NCBI GenBank assembly: GCA_021831565.1
Contig: JAKBMM010000001.1
Location: 16,321-80,320 of the forward strand
Source of the DNA: Planctomycetota bacterium
GTDB taxonomy: Bacteria > Planctomycetota > Phycisphaerae > WQYP01
Length of the DNA stretch: 64,000 nt
Reading direction: 5' to 3'
The notes under the pieces are model-generated. The model was given only the letters and a program-made list of their open reading frames with translations, was not told the DNA's origin and did no database searches. The position numbers and the translations under genes are program-made. Of the stretch, positions 9,061 through 20,300 are shown in pieces (positions within the stretch are counted from its first letter, which is position 1; every line of letters starts with the position of its first letter).

Positions 9061-9950
9061 CGGTTGTTGGCGAGCGTATCGCGGGTGGTCTTGGCCTGTT
9101 GGAGCAAGTCGGCGACGACATCGTGGTCGTCCCGGCGAATCGCCGTCTGCAAAGTACGCAGGCGGCGGATAAAAACGGTCAACTGGTTTATTACCGCCGG
9201 TTTGTTGGTAAGGAATATATCGGTCCAGATAACCGGATCGGCGGAGGCGATTCGCGTGGTATCCAGAAAACCGCCGGCAATGGCGGAAAGGGCCTGGGGT
9301 GTTTCACTGGCGGCCAGGACCAGGGCGGCCGCGACGGCATGAGGCAAATGGCTCACGGCCGCCACCCATTGATCGTGCCGGCGGGCATCCAGACGGTGTG
9401 TTTTCATGCCGATGGCTCTCCAGAGCGCCTCCACGCGGTTGGTCGCGGACTCCACGCGTTGCCCGGTTCGCGGCCCACGCGCATGAATCGGCGGAGGGCA
9501 AACCAGGCAAACGGCGTTCTCAAACAAATCGGGACGGGCGAATTGCGGCCCGCGTTTTTCCGAACCGGCCATGGGATGCGATCCAATGAAATCCACGTGG
9601 ATGGGAAGCCTCTTGGTTGCCCAATGCATCACTTGCGTTTTGGTGGAGCCGACATCCGTCACCAGCGCTCCGGACGGCAACGCTTCGGCGATACGCTCAA
9701 AAATGGCGGGGAACTGCCCGATATGAACCGCCAGAACCACCAACGAGGCTTCGCGCACCGCCGGCGCCGGATCGGTCTGCGCGATGTCAATGGCTTGACG
9801 CTGCAACGCGATGGGCAGAGAATCGGACCCGGCCCGGCCGACACCGATGATCCGGCCGGCCAGTGAGCGCTGCTTGAGAGCCAGCCCCAGCGACGCGCCC
9901 AGCAAGCCCACGCCGATGATAGTCACACAATCAAAGCGGCAATCCTGCAT
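9048..9950 (-). CDS. tyrA: Prephenate dehydrogenase
   Basis: NAD(P)-dependent oxidative decarboxylation of prephenate (or arogenate) in tyrosine synthesis. Motifs: GVGLLGASLGLALK (dinucleotide binding), LAVHIGQFPAI, TDVGSTKTQV, the catalytic-region GSHPMAGSE, HDQWVAAVSHLPH and GGFLDTTRIA. At 300 residues it matches a single-domain TyrA without chorismate mutase or ACT domain. The start ATG at 9950 gives MQDCRFDCVTIIGVGLLG. The last codons and the stop fall within a fragment of a dispersed repeat, which may have set the C-terminus. Confidence 0.92.
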   Translation of the reverse strand: MQDCRFDCVTIIGVGLLGASLGLALKQRSLAGRIIGVGRAGSDSLPIALQRQAIDIAQTDPAPAVREASLVVLAVHIGQFPAIFERIAEALPSGALVTDVGSTKTQVMHWATKRLPIHVDFIGSHPMAGSEKRGPQFARPDLFENAVCLVCPPPIHARGPRTGQRVESATNRVEALWRAIGMKTHRLDARRHDQWVAAVSHLPHAVAAALVLAASETPQALSAIAGGFLDTTRIASADPVIWTDIFLTNKPAVINQLTVFIRRLRTLQTAIRRDDHDVVADLLQQAKTTRDTLANNRNPG

Positions 9951-10008
9951 GGCGGCGAAGTGTAAACGATCAACGACTTAAACTCCATGCCTGGAATGAT
10001 CCGACCAA

Positions 10009-12129
10009 TCAGGCATAAATCAGCAACGGAATGTCCTGCGGCAATTGATCGGCTACGCTCGTGAGGGTATCGCCCTGCAGAACCCGCAACAGTGCGCCGC
10101 GCCGCGATACGCCCATCAGCAAAGCGTTCACGCCGTAAGTCGCGGCGAAATCCAGAACGCTCCAGGCCACGTCGGGGGAAACGGCGTAAATCGGCACCAT
10201 CGGCGTGGCAAGCTTATCGCAGTGCTTCTGGGCCAGGCGAAACGTGTGGATCGCCTCGGCATCTTCTTCGAGCGTAGGGCCTTTGTCCTCGGTCAGAAAG
10301 GTCAGTTTCAATTGCCGTACAAAAAGTACGAACAGGATCGCCTCCGCCTGATGCGCGTATTGGGCGGCGAATTCCAGAAGTCGCGGCGAACCGCGCGTGG
10401 CCACCAACACCCTGGGCATGGACATGTCCAACTTGGCGGCGGGGGTGCCGAAGGCGAGTTCGGCAACCGGCGCTCCTTCCGCCGCGATCACCGGCGCCGC
10501 GCGCAGTTCCACCAGCAGCACGCGGCAGAAGTACAGGGCCATCAGCGCCAGGCATAAAGCCAGTGCGCCGCCGGCGAAAAGCCAGCCGGTATAGAGCGGA
10601 TGGGATGGCACAAACGCCATCCCCAGCCGAAACATGGCCGCGGTCAGCAGCAATCCAGCCGCACCGCTGCCAGCGAGCGTCCAGGCGCGAACCGACGGGG
10701 CGAGACGGGGAAACTGCTTGGTGTAGAAGCGAGCCAAAAGACCGCACGCTAAAACCGACAGGGCAAAAATCAGTGCTTCGCGCTTTTCCAGGGCCAGGGT
10801 GATTTCTATGGCTGCCAGAATCAACGCGATCACGGCCAGGGCCGTGCGTTTCCAGACGGCCACCGGCAGTCTTCGATTCACAACCACGCTGGAAATGTTG
10901 ATGGTAATGGCCCCGACCACACCGATGGCGTATAGATCACCCAGCGTCGCGAGGCTTTGGAAAATGCTCAGGATCAGAGCCGGCACCACCACTGCGGGAA
11001 TCAGCGCCAGCCACGGCACGCCGAAAGTGTTGAGCCGCGTCAGTATCCGCGGCAGTTCATTGTCTCTGGACATCGTGTACTGAATGCTCATCATGGCGCC
11101 GACGGCGGTATTCACCGCGGAGATCAACAGAAGGCCGAACACAATGCCGCAAAGCCAGCCGAAAGCCTTGCCGACGTAATCGCTGGCCATCACGCGCATC
11201 ACCGCGTTTTGAATTTCGCTTTCGCGATCGCTATGACGGTCTAGTCGGCGGACCCGCTGGACCAGTTGCGGATGCGCTTTCCAGTCGGGGTGGTCCTGCT
11301 TGAACCGGTGGGTTTTTGCCTGCAGCACCTTAGCCGGTGTGTGAAATCGCTCTGTCGGACGGGCCGGGTTGGGGCTTAAGGCGTTCATGCCCACCGCCAG
11401 TAGCAAATTCAGAACCACCACCTCAACCAGCACGGGGTAAATGGTTTTCTTGGCCGTTTTGGCCACCGGTCGAACCATCACGCCCGTCATGTTCGCCACT
11501 GCTTCCACGCCGGAAAGCGCCAACACCACGTTGACAAAGCTGAACCATTTGGCCCCGATATTGCCCGAGAGTTTGCTTGGCGACACGATGCGATGCCATC
11601 CGACCAAGAGGTGTGGAATGCTGAACACGGCGATTACCAGCGTCAGCAGCATGGTGGCCATGGCCACCACCAGCGCCGCCATCCCCACCTTGCGCAACCC
11701 GAAGTAATTCATTACTCCGATCAGAAGGATCGCCGCAATCGCGCAAATTGGAATGATTTCTCCGTGGTTCGGCACGCCCAGATAGTGCATGCCGTCGTAG
11801 GCGGACATGGCCGCGGTAACAATGTAGTCGGCGCACAGCAGCAACGCCCCGACCACCGCCAACTGCCGGCTGAGTTGCCGGGCCGAAGAATATACGCCTC
11901 CGCCATCGGGAAAGCAGGGGCAGATCACCGTATACGCCCAGCCGACCATCGCCACCAGTACGCCCACCGCCAGCACGTACCAGAAACTTTCGTAGAGCGA
12001 GTAATAAAAGGCCAGCCCCAACACATAAAAACGACTGGTGCCCCAATCGCCGTACAGAATCGCCGCCGCGTGATACCACTTGAGTTCCCGTGGCCGGTTC
12101 CGGCTTTGTTGAACTGGGTTATCGAGCAT
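10009..12129 (-). CDS. APC-superfamily amino acid permease with C-terminal UspA domain
   Basis: This 706-residue protein has about twelve hydrophobic segments in residues 25-560, opening with YHAAAILYGDWGTSRFYVLG and containing FPDGGGVYSSARQLS, typical of APC transporters. A hydrophilic loop at about 255-315, rich in His, Arg and Lys, interrupts the membrane region. The C-terminal 130 residues (PRVLVATRGSPRLLEFAAQYA to ADQLPQDIPLLIYA) form a universal-stress-protein domain with the GVSRRGALLRVLQGD nucleotide-loop region. Such fusions are known among APC transporters. Substrate unknown. It is divergent from the MNT/HEPN pair. Confidence 0.85.
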   Translation of the reverse strand: MLDNPVQQSRNRPRELKWYHAAAILYGDWGTSRFYVLGLAFYYSLYESFWYVLAVGVLVAMVGWAYTVICPCFPDGGGVYSSARQLSRQLAVVGALLLCADYIVTAAMSAYDGMHYLGVPNHGEIIPICAIAAILLIGVMNYFGLRKVGMAALVVAMATMLLTLVIAVFSIPHLLVGWHRIVSPSKLSGNIGAKWFSFVNVVLALSGVEAVANMTGVMVRPVAKTAKKTIYPVLVEVVVLNLLLAVGMNALSPNPARPTERFHTPAKVLQAKTHRFKQDHPDWKAHPQLVQRVRRLDRHSDRESEIQNAVMRVMASDYVGKAFGWLCGIVFGLLLISAVNTAVGAMMSIQYTMSRDNELPRILTRLNTFGVPWLALIPAVVVPALILSIFQSLATLGDLYAIGVVGAITINISSVVVNRRLPVAVWKRTALAVIALILAAIEITLALEKREALIFALSVLACGLLARFYTKQFPRLAPSVRAWTLAGSGAAGLLLTAAMFRLGMAFVPSHPLYTGWLFAGGALALCLALMALYFCRVLLVELRAAPVIAAEGAPVAELAFGTPAAKLDMSMPRVLVATRGSPRLLEFAAQYAHQAEAILFVLFVRQLKLTFLTEDKGPTLEEDAEAIHTFRLAQKHCDKLATPMVPIYAVSPDVAWSVLDFAATYGVNALLMGVSRRGALLRVLQGDTLTSVADQLPQDIPLLIYA

Positions 12130-12328
12130 GAATCAGTCCCGTACCGCGGCAGACATGCGAGGATCAATGACCGTTATTCCGCCCCAATCAATATCTTTTT
12201 ATCTTTTTGGAGCCTGTTGCCCCACGTTTTACCCAAATTCCACGATGGTGGGCCGGAGCAAGGTATTCTCACGTCTAAAGACGGCCTTGGCAATAGCGCC
12301 AATCGACTGTGTCGTCAATGCAAACACA

Positions 12329-12364
12329 GCGTATGGCGTCCTTGACACCCTTGACGCCATGCGT
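12329..12364. promoter_or_regulatory. Inverted repeat upstream of the MNT/HEPN pair, possible operator
   Basis: GCGTATGGCGTC (12329-12340) and GACGCCATGCGT (12353-12364) form a near-perfect inverted repeat around a 12-base spacer. It lies 43 bases upstream of the chosen MNT start and 200 bases from the divergent permease gene. Position and symmetry suit a binding site for autoregulation of a toxin-antitoxin operon; this is inference. Confidence 0.4.
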
Positions 12365-12406
12365 ATGTTCAAAGCATATAAATTTCGAGTCGAACGCGGG
12401 CCGCGA

Positions 12407-12727
12407 ATGGGCATCAGCGAACAAGTGCTTGAGGATATTGTCCGGCGGGTGTTGTCGGTGGCCAAGCCCGACAAGATCATCCTGTTTGGTTCCGCCGCGG
12501 CCGGCCGGATGACGCGCGATAGCGATATCGATCTGCTGATTGTCGAGCCCGACATCAGCCGACAGCGAAGCGAATACGTCCGCATCCGCAAGGCGCTGTG
12601 GGGTATTGACTATCCTTTCGATATCCTGTTCATTTCCAGAGAGTGGTTCGACCAGAGCAAGGATGTCGCCGGCGGGATCGCGCACCCGGCGAGCAAATAT
12701 GGAAAAGTAATTTATGAAGCCGCCTGA
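12407..12727 (+). CDS. MNT-type nucleotidyltransferase (putative antitoxin)
   Basis: This 106-residue protein has the minimal nucleotidyltransferase signature GSx10DxD: LFGSAAAGRMTRDSDIDLL, with Gly28-Ser29 and Asp40/Asp42. MNT proteins paired with HEPN proteins act as antitoxins, in studied cases by adding AMP to the HEPN toxin. The frame is open further upstream with ATGs at 12359 and 12365, but 12407 gives the usual length and places the inverted repeat outside the gene. The gene ends inside the start of the HEPN gene (14-base overlap), showing co-translation. Confidence 0.85.
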   Translation: MGISEQVLEDIVRRVLSVAKPDKIILFGSAAAGRMTRDSDIDLLIVEPDISRQRSEYVRIRKALWGIDYPFDILFISREWFDQSKDVAGGIAHPASKYGKVIYEAA

Positions 12728-13124
12728 CGAGAATCCCCGTCTGAAACTCGTTACCGAGTGGCTATTCAAGGCCGGTCAGGATATTCGGTCGGCCGAGACG
12801 TTGCTGTCGCAAGATCCGCCGTTGCTTTTCCCATCCTGTTTCCACTCGCAGCAAGCGGCGGAGAAGTACCTTAAGGCCTTATTGACGCTCTGGGGTGTGG
12901 AAGTTCCCAAGACCCACGACCTCGGCAAACTGCTCCAACTGATCGAATCCCACAACGCCCGGCTGGCGGGCGGCTTGGTGGACGCGGTAATCCTCAATGC
13001 CTACGCAGTCGACGCCCGCTATCCCGGTGAACATCCGGAAGCCAGCGAAGAAGAAGCCCGCCAAGCTCTTGGCCTTGCTTATCAGATTCGAGCGGCGATT
13101 ATGCCATTGTTACCCTCACGGTAA
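12714..13124 (+). CDS. HEPN-domain protein (putative toxin partner of MNT)
   Basis: This all-helical 136-residue protein shows the family motif FHSQQAAEKYLKALLTLWGVEVPKTHDLGKLLQL (residues 43-75). The candidate RNase motif Rx4H is present as RYPGEH (Arg102, His107). In many members of this HEPN subgroup the His is not conserved, so nuclease activity is not certain. The Tyr that follows this motif in the HepT toxins modified by MntA is absent here (Pro follows His). It is coupled to the MNT gene by a 14-base overlap. Confidence 0.83.
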   Translation: MKPPDENPRLKLVTEWLFKAGQDIRSAETLLSQDPPLLFPSCFHSQQAAEKYLKALLTLWGVEVPKTHDLGKLLQLIESHNARLAGGLVDAVILNAYAVDARYPGEHPEASEEEARQALGLAYQIRAAIMPLLPSR

Positions 13125-13179
13125 CCGTTACGGGGTGGAAATCGCGCCTTTCGGGGGGGGGGGAGATGGATGATTTCCA

Positions 13180-13197
13180 TCCCGATAGCCATCGGGA
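13180..13197. repeat. Dispersed palindrome, TCCCGATAGCCATCGGGA
   Basis: A near-perfect copy of the palindrome that recurs across the window, at the 3' end of lipA and downstream of the HEPN gene. A run of ten G residues lies just before it (13152-13163 region). Confidence 0.7.
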
Positions 13198-13207
13198 CCT
13201 GGCCGGC

Positions 13208-14155
13208 TTATGGCGAGCCGGGAGAGGCCGCATTCAGAGCGGCTTGTTCGTCGGCGTGGTAACTCGATCGCACCAGCGGCCCGGATTCCACCACGGAGAA
13301 TCCCATATCCAATCCAATCCGTTTCCATTGGGCAAACTGTTCCGGCGTAACCCAGCGGTCGATCGGCAGGTGACCGCGCGTAGGTTGCAGGTATTGTCCG
13401 AGCGTAAGGATGTTCACCTGCGCCGCGCGAATGTCCCGCAGGCATTGCAGAAGCTCATCATCACGCTCGCCGATACCCAGCATCAAACCGGTTTTCGTGA
13501 CAAATCCCCGTTGCTTGGCGCGCTCAAGAAGTTCCAGCGTTCGCCGGTACTTGGCCTGCGGCCGCACGCGGGAATACTGGCTGGGAACCGTTTCCACGTT
13601 GTGGCCGAGGATGTCCGGCCGGGCATCCAGCACGCTTTGCAAATCATCCCAGTGGCCGCAAAAATCGGGGATCAACACTTCGATAGTGGTGGCGGGCGAG
13701 GCGGCGCGAATTTCGCGAATGGTCCGGGCCCATATTGCCGCGCCCCCGTCGGCAAGCTCATCCCGATTCACCGACGTGATCACGATATGCTTAAGCCGCA
13801 TGATCGCCGCCGTCTGGGCCACCCGCCGCGGTTCATTCCAATCCAGCAGTGGTGGGCGGCCGGTCTTGATGTGGCAGAATCCGCAGTTACGCGTGCATAC
13901 GTCGCCCAGGATCATGATGGTGGCCGTCCCTCGCCCCCAACATTCCCCCATGTTCGGGCATTTAGCCGATTCACATACCGTATGCAGTTGATGCTCATCA
14001 ATCAGCGCCCGCAGGCGGTTGTAAGCCGGCCCGGCCGGGAGCTTGACCTTCAGCCAAGGCGGCTTTCGTCCCGAGAACGTGTAATCGGGCTTCTGATCGT
14101 CCATCACCGGCAGGGAAACGTATTTCGAAGGAGGACCAATCATTCGGATTCTCAT
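13208..14155 (-). CDS. lipA: Lipoyl synthase
   Basis: Radical SAM enzyme that inserts two sulfurs into protein-bound octanoyl groups. Both Fe-S cluster motifs are visible: [12 protein letters not shown] (auxiliary cluster) and [10 protein letters not shown] (radical SAM CxxxCxxC). Also present are [45 protein letters not shown] and the C-terminal serine ligand region VRSSYHAD. The length of 315 residues is normal. lipB is not in the window. The start at 14155 gives MRIRMIGPP; the second ATG four codons on is an alternative. Confidence 0.96.
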   Translation of the reverse strand: MRIRMIGPPSKYVSLPVMDDQKPDYTFSGRKPPWLKVKLPAGPAYNRLRALIDEHQLHTVCESAKCPNMGECWGRGTATIMILGDVCTRNCGFCHIKTGRPPLLDWNEPRRVAQTAAIMRLKHIVITSVNRDELADGGAAIWARTIREIRAASPATTIEVLIPDFCGHWDDLQSVLDARPDILGHNVETVPSQYSRVRPQAKYRRTLELLERAKQRGFVTKTGLMLGIGERDDELLQCLRDIRAAQVNILTLGQYLQPTRGHLPIDRWVTPEQFAQWKRIGLDMGFSVVESGPLVRSSYHADEQAALNAASPGSP

Positions 14156-14169
14156 TGTTCCGAAACTCA

Positions 14170-14226
14170 GAGTCTGCTGGGGAAGGTATCGTGGCCGCAG
14201 TCGAGGCTACCTTTTACAACAGGCTC
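14170..14226. repeat. Imperfect hairpin upstream of lipA
   Basis: GAGTCTGCTG (14170-14179) pairs with CAACAGGCTC (14217-14226), and the inner arms AAGGTA and TACCTT also pair. The left half is about 84% identical over 31 bases to 7271-7301. The surrounding 14156-14358 gap otherwise shows no gene. Confidence 0.4.
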
Positions 14227-14358
14227 ACAGGCTTTTACCGATACTGAAGAAGTATAGCATATCGTAGGGCAGTGTCCGAGCGTGGCCCCGTCCGGTATGT
14301 CCTGGCAATGGCGCCGCCTATAGAGCCTGGCTGCGTATGGGGTGGTGATCGCGGCTTG

Positions 14359-17300
14359 CTATTTAACGAGCATGTCGATGTCCACGCGGTGCTCGCGGCG
14401 GTCATTGACCAGTGGAATCACGGAATCTTCCCGGACAACGCCATCGACCTTTACTTGCCCGACGCGTTTTCCTCCACCAGTGAAAAAGATGTGGTAGAAG
14501 GTGTCGAAATAGCGGTAATGGACCCGAAAGGGGCCCCAGGATTGAGGCACGGCCGGCTGAAACCAGAGTCGCGCGGCGTTCCGCCGCATTCCAATAAAAG
14601 TTTCCACGAGCAGGCGATACATCCACCCTGCGGAACCGGTGTACCAGGTCCAACCGCCACGGCCGGCATGCGGCGGCACGGCATATACATCGGCGGCGAC
14701 TACGTACGGTTCCACACGATATACGCCAATATCGGCGGCGTTGGCGCCGTGCCGAAGGGGATTGATTAAACAGAAAAGCTCCCATGCTTTTTCCACCTCG
14801 CCCGCTTGGGCGAACGCCATGACCACCCATACTGCCGCGTGCGTGTATTGGCCGCCATTTTCCCGCACCCCCGGCACATAACCGGCGATGTAGCCGGGAT
14901 CGTTCGGTGGATGATCAAAGGGCGGATCGAGAAGCTGAATCAGGCGGTCTTGGTAATGCACCAGGCGCCGTTCCACCGACGCCAGCGCCGTTTTTTGACG
15001 ATCGGGATCTCCGGTTTGGCTGAGCACGGACCAGCTTTGCGGCAGGCTGTCGATTTGGCACTGTTCGCTTTGCGCCGAACCCAGGGGCGCGCCATCATCA
15101 AAAAAGGCTCGTTTGTACCATTGCCCATCCCATCCATGGATTTCCACGGCCTGTTCCAGTTCGGCGGCGACACGTCGGCAAAGCTCAACGGTTGGAGCAT
15201 CCTGGCGAAGCTCGGCCAATGGCCCGAATCGTTGGAGCACAAAACGCAGAAAGAAAGCCAGCCATACGCTTTGGCCCTTGCCCTGGCTGCCCAGACGATT
15301 CATGCCATCGTTCCAATCGCCGCTGCCGATCAACGGCAGACCCAGGGCGCCGAAGCTCAGCCCATATTTCAAGGCGCGCACGCAATGCTCATAAAGCGAG
15401 GCGCTCTGGGCGCTGCGTTGGGGAAGATCGTAGTAAGATTCTTCCTGCGGATTCAGGGGACGTCCCTGGAGAAACGGCAGGGATTCCTCCAGCACGCCCG
15501 TGTCGTTGGTAAGTTGGACATAATGGGAAACTGCCAGCGGCAGCCAAAGGAAATCATCGCGGCAACGGCTGCGAACGCCGCGTCCCTGGGGGGGATGCCA
15601 CCAATGTTGCACATCGCCTTCAACAAATTGCCGACTTGCCGCCCGCAGCAAGTGGTTTCGCAGGATGGACGGATCGATCAGGGCGATGGCCATGGCGTCC
15701 TGCAATTGATCGCGGAAACCGTAGGCGCCGCCCGACTGGTAAAATCCGCTGCGCGCCCAGATGCGGGAAGATAACGTCTGATAGGGTAACCAGCCGTTGG
15801 CCAGAGCATTGGCCGCGGCATCGGGCGTTTCGAGATAAATCGTTCCCAACAGGCGATTCCAGAAATTCCATACCTCTTCCAAAGCCCGGCGCGCCGCACC
15901 CGGCGTGCGATAGCGTTCGATCAACGCCCGGGCCTGATTGCGACCAGCCGTGGCGCCGAGAATAAAAACCACCTCCTGTTGAGCGCCGGGGGAGAGTTCC
16001 CAGGAGCATTGCATGGCGGCACAGGGATCCCGCACGGGTCCCAACTCGCCGGAGAGTCGCAGCCGGCCCATCGCCGCCGGCGAATCCAGTGAACCGTTAC
16101 GGCCGAGAAATTCGGTACGATCGCCAGTGACCGAGCGGCGGCTTTCGCTGATCTCGGCGAATGCCACCATGGAGTCGAACTCGGCGTTCCAGGTGTTGCG
16201 TGCCAGAATGGCGCCGGTTTTTTCGTCCATTTCGGTCACGACGTGCATCACGTTTTGCCCGCGACGCTCCCCCAGCACCCATTCCCAGTATCCCGTCACC
16301 GAGATGCGGCGCGGGTGATCGGACTGGTTGGTAAGCTTGAGAACACAGAATTTCACCGGCGCATCAATGGCGACGTATACCCATAACTCCGATCGTATCT
16401 GCTGTTCGGTGCGTTCAAACACGCTGTAACCGAAGCCGTGGCGAACCAGGCAGGGCATTTTCCCGGCGGCCGGCAAGGGCGTCGGCGACCAGAAATAGCC
16501 GGTTTGGTCATCGCGAATATAAATGGCCTCGCCGGAAGCGTCGCTCACGGCGTCGTTGCACCACGGCGTGAGGCGATATTCGTGGGCATTGACGGCCCAC
16601 GTATACATCCCACCGCTTTCGCTGACCACGGTGCCAAAATGCTCATTGGCGATGACGTTGCACCAGGGCGCCGGGGCCAGGCGTTCGGCGGTTACGCTCA
16701 TCACGTATTCACGAGCGTCTCCCGTCAGCCCACCAAGGGAATTAAAGAACCGCAAATCCGCCCGTGCTGTTTGTACACGCGGCGGTTTTTCGTCGCGGGG
16801 CTGGGCTACCGGTATCAGGTGGGGAACTATATTTTCAGCGGCGTGATCGGCGGTGGCCAGTTGCCCGGCCAGCGAACCGGCTTCATCGGAAAGCACGATG
16901 GCGGCGGCGGAGAGCAGCAACGCCCGATCTTCCTCGGAAAGCTGATCCGGACGGCGAAGGAATATTCCGCCCGGTCGATCCAGCAGTTTCGCCTCCGGGC
17001 TGGCGGCAATCAGCGCCGCCAACTGATCTTGCAGCGACTGCCGATAAGTCGAGGTATCCTCCGGCCAGAGCACCAGGTCTACAGGGACACCCTTGAGTCG
17101 CCAGTAGGCGTGGGCTTGAATGATCTGTCGGACCAGGGACACAGACGCCGCATCGGAGAGTCGCAGGAGCATGATCGGCAGATCACCGGAAATGCCGAAT
17201 CCCCACAGGCCGGACTGGCCTCGCCGGTTTTGCAGGATCATCCGGGCCGGCCCGCGATGTCGCGCTCCGGGATAGAATAGCGGTCCGGCCAGCCGGCCGA

Positions 17301-20300
17301 AGAGTTGGGCTTCGGCATCGCTGACATTGAGTTGGCGCAGAAGCACTTGCTGGTGCGACCAGGCCAGATCCAGCATCCGATCGGTAAATCGTCGATCGTG
17401 ATACTGTTCGATAAGCCCCAGCGCCTCCTGCCGTGATGGAGCCATTCCCAGAAGCACGTCGACCACCACGGTCTGCTCCGGTTCGATCACGAAATCGCGG
17501 CGTATCGCCACGATCGGATCCAGCACTGCTCCGAGCGAGTTGGAAAGAGGCCCATGGCGATCCATGGCGAGTGGCCGTCCTGGACTACGACCGCGCCCAA
17601 GGAAGATTCCCCGGTCGGTTTCCCAGGAGCACGCCGCTTGCGAAGAGCCGTGCACCGCTACAAGGTGCAGCAGCCAGGGGGGCGATTCTTCTTTCGACCG
17701 CCCGCGCCGCCAAACCAGGAGAGCCGGGTAATCCGCTACGGATTCGGTTTGGACAAAAAGATTGCTGAACGCTGGATGGGTCGCATCGGCGGCGGGGGGG
17801 GCCAGCACCACTTCGGCATAAGAAGTAATCTCGAGGCGACGACTGGAGCGGGAACGGTTCGTGAGCAGGACGCGGCGCAGTTCGATATCTTTTTCCGGCG
17901 ATACGACCACCTGGGTGAGCGTATCGATCACGCCATCCCGGCGGCGAAATTCGGCCTTGCCCTCGGAAAACGTCGCCGCATACGTATGGCCGCGGCGCCG
18001 CACCGGCTGGTGCGTGTTGGACCAGTAACGCCCCGCCTCCACATCACGGATATAGCAGAATAATCCCCAGCAATCCCGCGTGAAATCTGACCGCCAACGC
18101 GTGAGAGCCAAGCCGTCGCAGACGGAGCGCGATCCGCCCGCCGCCGTGAGCAGCAGATGGTATCGGCCGTTGGAAAGCAGGTGCGCCGCCGGTGCGACGG
18201 TTTGCGGCGTTTCAAATGTGCGCCAGCCGAGCTGTTCTTGCGCTATCGGCCGGAGGGCTTGCATGACTTCCATCGCGTGCGGAAACACCGGCCGCAGAAG
18301 AGGCGCCTTTTCCTGCAAAAGCAGTTCGCCGGAACGCAACAGCGGATCGGAATTAAAACGCCGCTGCATCGGTTGATCCAGAAGGCAAGCCGCCAATGTC
18401 AGCAGAATCATCCCCTGGTGATGCGACATGAACGATCGAATGGTAGCCGACCGGCCGATCTCGGATACGCGCTGCGGTGTGTAATCGACGGCTTCGTAGA
18501 AACCATACTCTCCCAACCGGCCGTCCCGCACCAACCGCCGGAGATTCGCACAAGCGTCCGCCGGTTTGATCAGCAAGGCCATGACGGCGGCGTAAGGGGC
18601 GATGACCACGTCGTCCGCAAGCCTCCGCTTGAATCCCAGACCGGGCACGCCGAATGATTGGTATTGGTAGTTCAACTGCGCGTCCGTGGCGTTATAACCG
18701 GATTCTGATACGCCCCAGGGAATACCGCGTTGGCGGCCATATTCAATATTTCTTTCGACCGCGGCCCGGCAGGAGCGTTCCAGCAGCGTGTCGGGGAAGG
18801 AGGGCATCACCAGCAGCGGCATCAGGTATTCAAACAACGAGCCGCCCCAGGAAAGCAGTGCGAGCCGCCCGGCCGTACCGGTTAATTGCCGTCCGAGTGC
18901 AAACCAATGGTCTTGAGGCACTTGCCCGAGAACAATCGCCACGTAACTGCCGAACCTGGCCTCCGAGGCCAGAAGGTCGTAGAACCCCGTGTCCCGGCGA
19001 TTCTCGGTGACGTTGAATCCTATGGCGAATAATTTACGGTTGCGATCATATAGAAAAGTAAAATCCATGTCCGCAAATTCCCGGCAGGTCCGGGCCAGAT
19101 CTTCACAGGTTCGCAGGCGCCTCTGCATTCGTTCGCCGGTCTGTTCCAGCGCGGAACGCAGCTCCACCAGCCATGTTCGAGTGGAATCGTCCAGCCCATC
19201 ACCATCGCCGGTTCCGCCACGGGCGCCCGGAAATCGGTCCAGAACGTCGATCGCCCGCCGCACGGTTTCCACTCCCTTTTCCAGAGAGGGGTTGGCGTTG
19301 AGCGCGGCAAGGTGGGCGATCAGTTCGAGCCACAGCCGGGCCACCTCCGGCGTTGCGCCCGGCGGGACATCCGGTGGCGGCCAGCGGGCAATCCAGGGGG
19401 CCAGAATAGTTATTTCTTCAAGAAAATCTTCATGCTGATGAGCAAGAGATTCCAACCACAAGCGTAGCGATCCGGAGAACGCCGCGGCGTGCGCCGCAAA
19501 AAATTTCCGCAGATGATCATCGGCCTGCCGCAGGCGCACGGCGCAATCGCCAAGCGTGTCGAAACGATGGGCATAAATTTCCCCCAGCGTCCGGGCCATA
19601 TCTTCGATTGCTTCCCGCAGTCGGCGATCCAGTTCCTGGCCGACGGGGCGGGACATTTCATCCGCCAGCACCAGCAGCGTATCCAAGAACCCTTCATTCA
19701 GACACGGGTTAAGCAGCGGCTGATGCGGCATCTCGCGCAGAGCGCTTCGGAGCACCAGCAAATGCCCCGCCAGGTTTCCACTGTCGACCATGGACACGTA
19801 CAGAGGATTAATCGCCCGCAGCGAATGAGTGTCGTACCAATTGAAAAAATGACCGCGGTGGCGCGGCAATTTTCCCATCACCTCAAGAGTGGCCGACGTT
19901 CGCTGGAGCAACCGGCCCGTGGAAATCCATCCAAAATCAAGGGACGAGAGATTTGCCAGCAAAGCCAAGCCGATATTTGTGGGCGAGGTGCGGTGCGCCG
20001 TCGCCGCTCGCGGATATTCCTGGTAGTTATCCGGCGGCAGAAAATTTTCGGAGGCCGTCATAAACTGCTCGAAAAATTCTCCTGTTCGGCGGGCGATCAT
20101 GCGAAGAAAATGGCGTTGCGTGGGGTCGACGACCATGGCCGCTTCCGGCAGGGGTCGGCTGACGAACCAGGCCACGAGCGGAGAAAAAAACCATGCCGCC
20201 GCCAGCAATTCACCCGGTATCCGCATGGCTGGCTTGCCCAGCATGGTCGCAACACCGGTCAGCGCGCCAAGTACCGGCGCCACCCACATGGCGCCGAGAA

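Noticed and set aside
12341..12390. TTGACA-type promoter before the MNT gene
   Set aside because: TTGACA and TATAAA are present, but the spacing is 20 or 29 bases rather than about 17.
13148..13163. Run of G residues as a phase-variable tract
   Set aside because: It lies between genes, not inside a coding sequence, and no promoter spacing effect can be argued.
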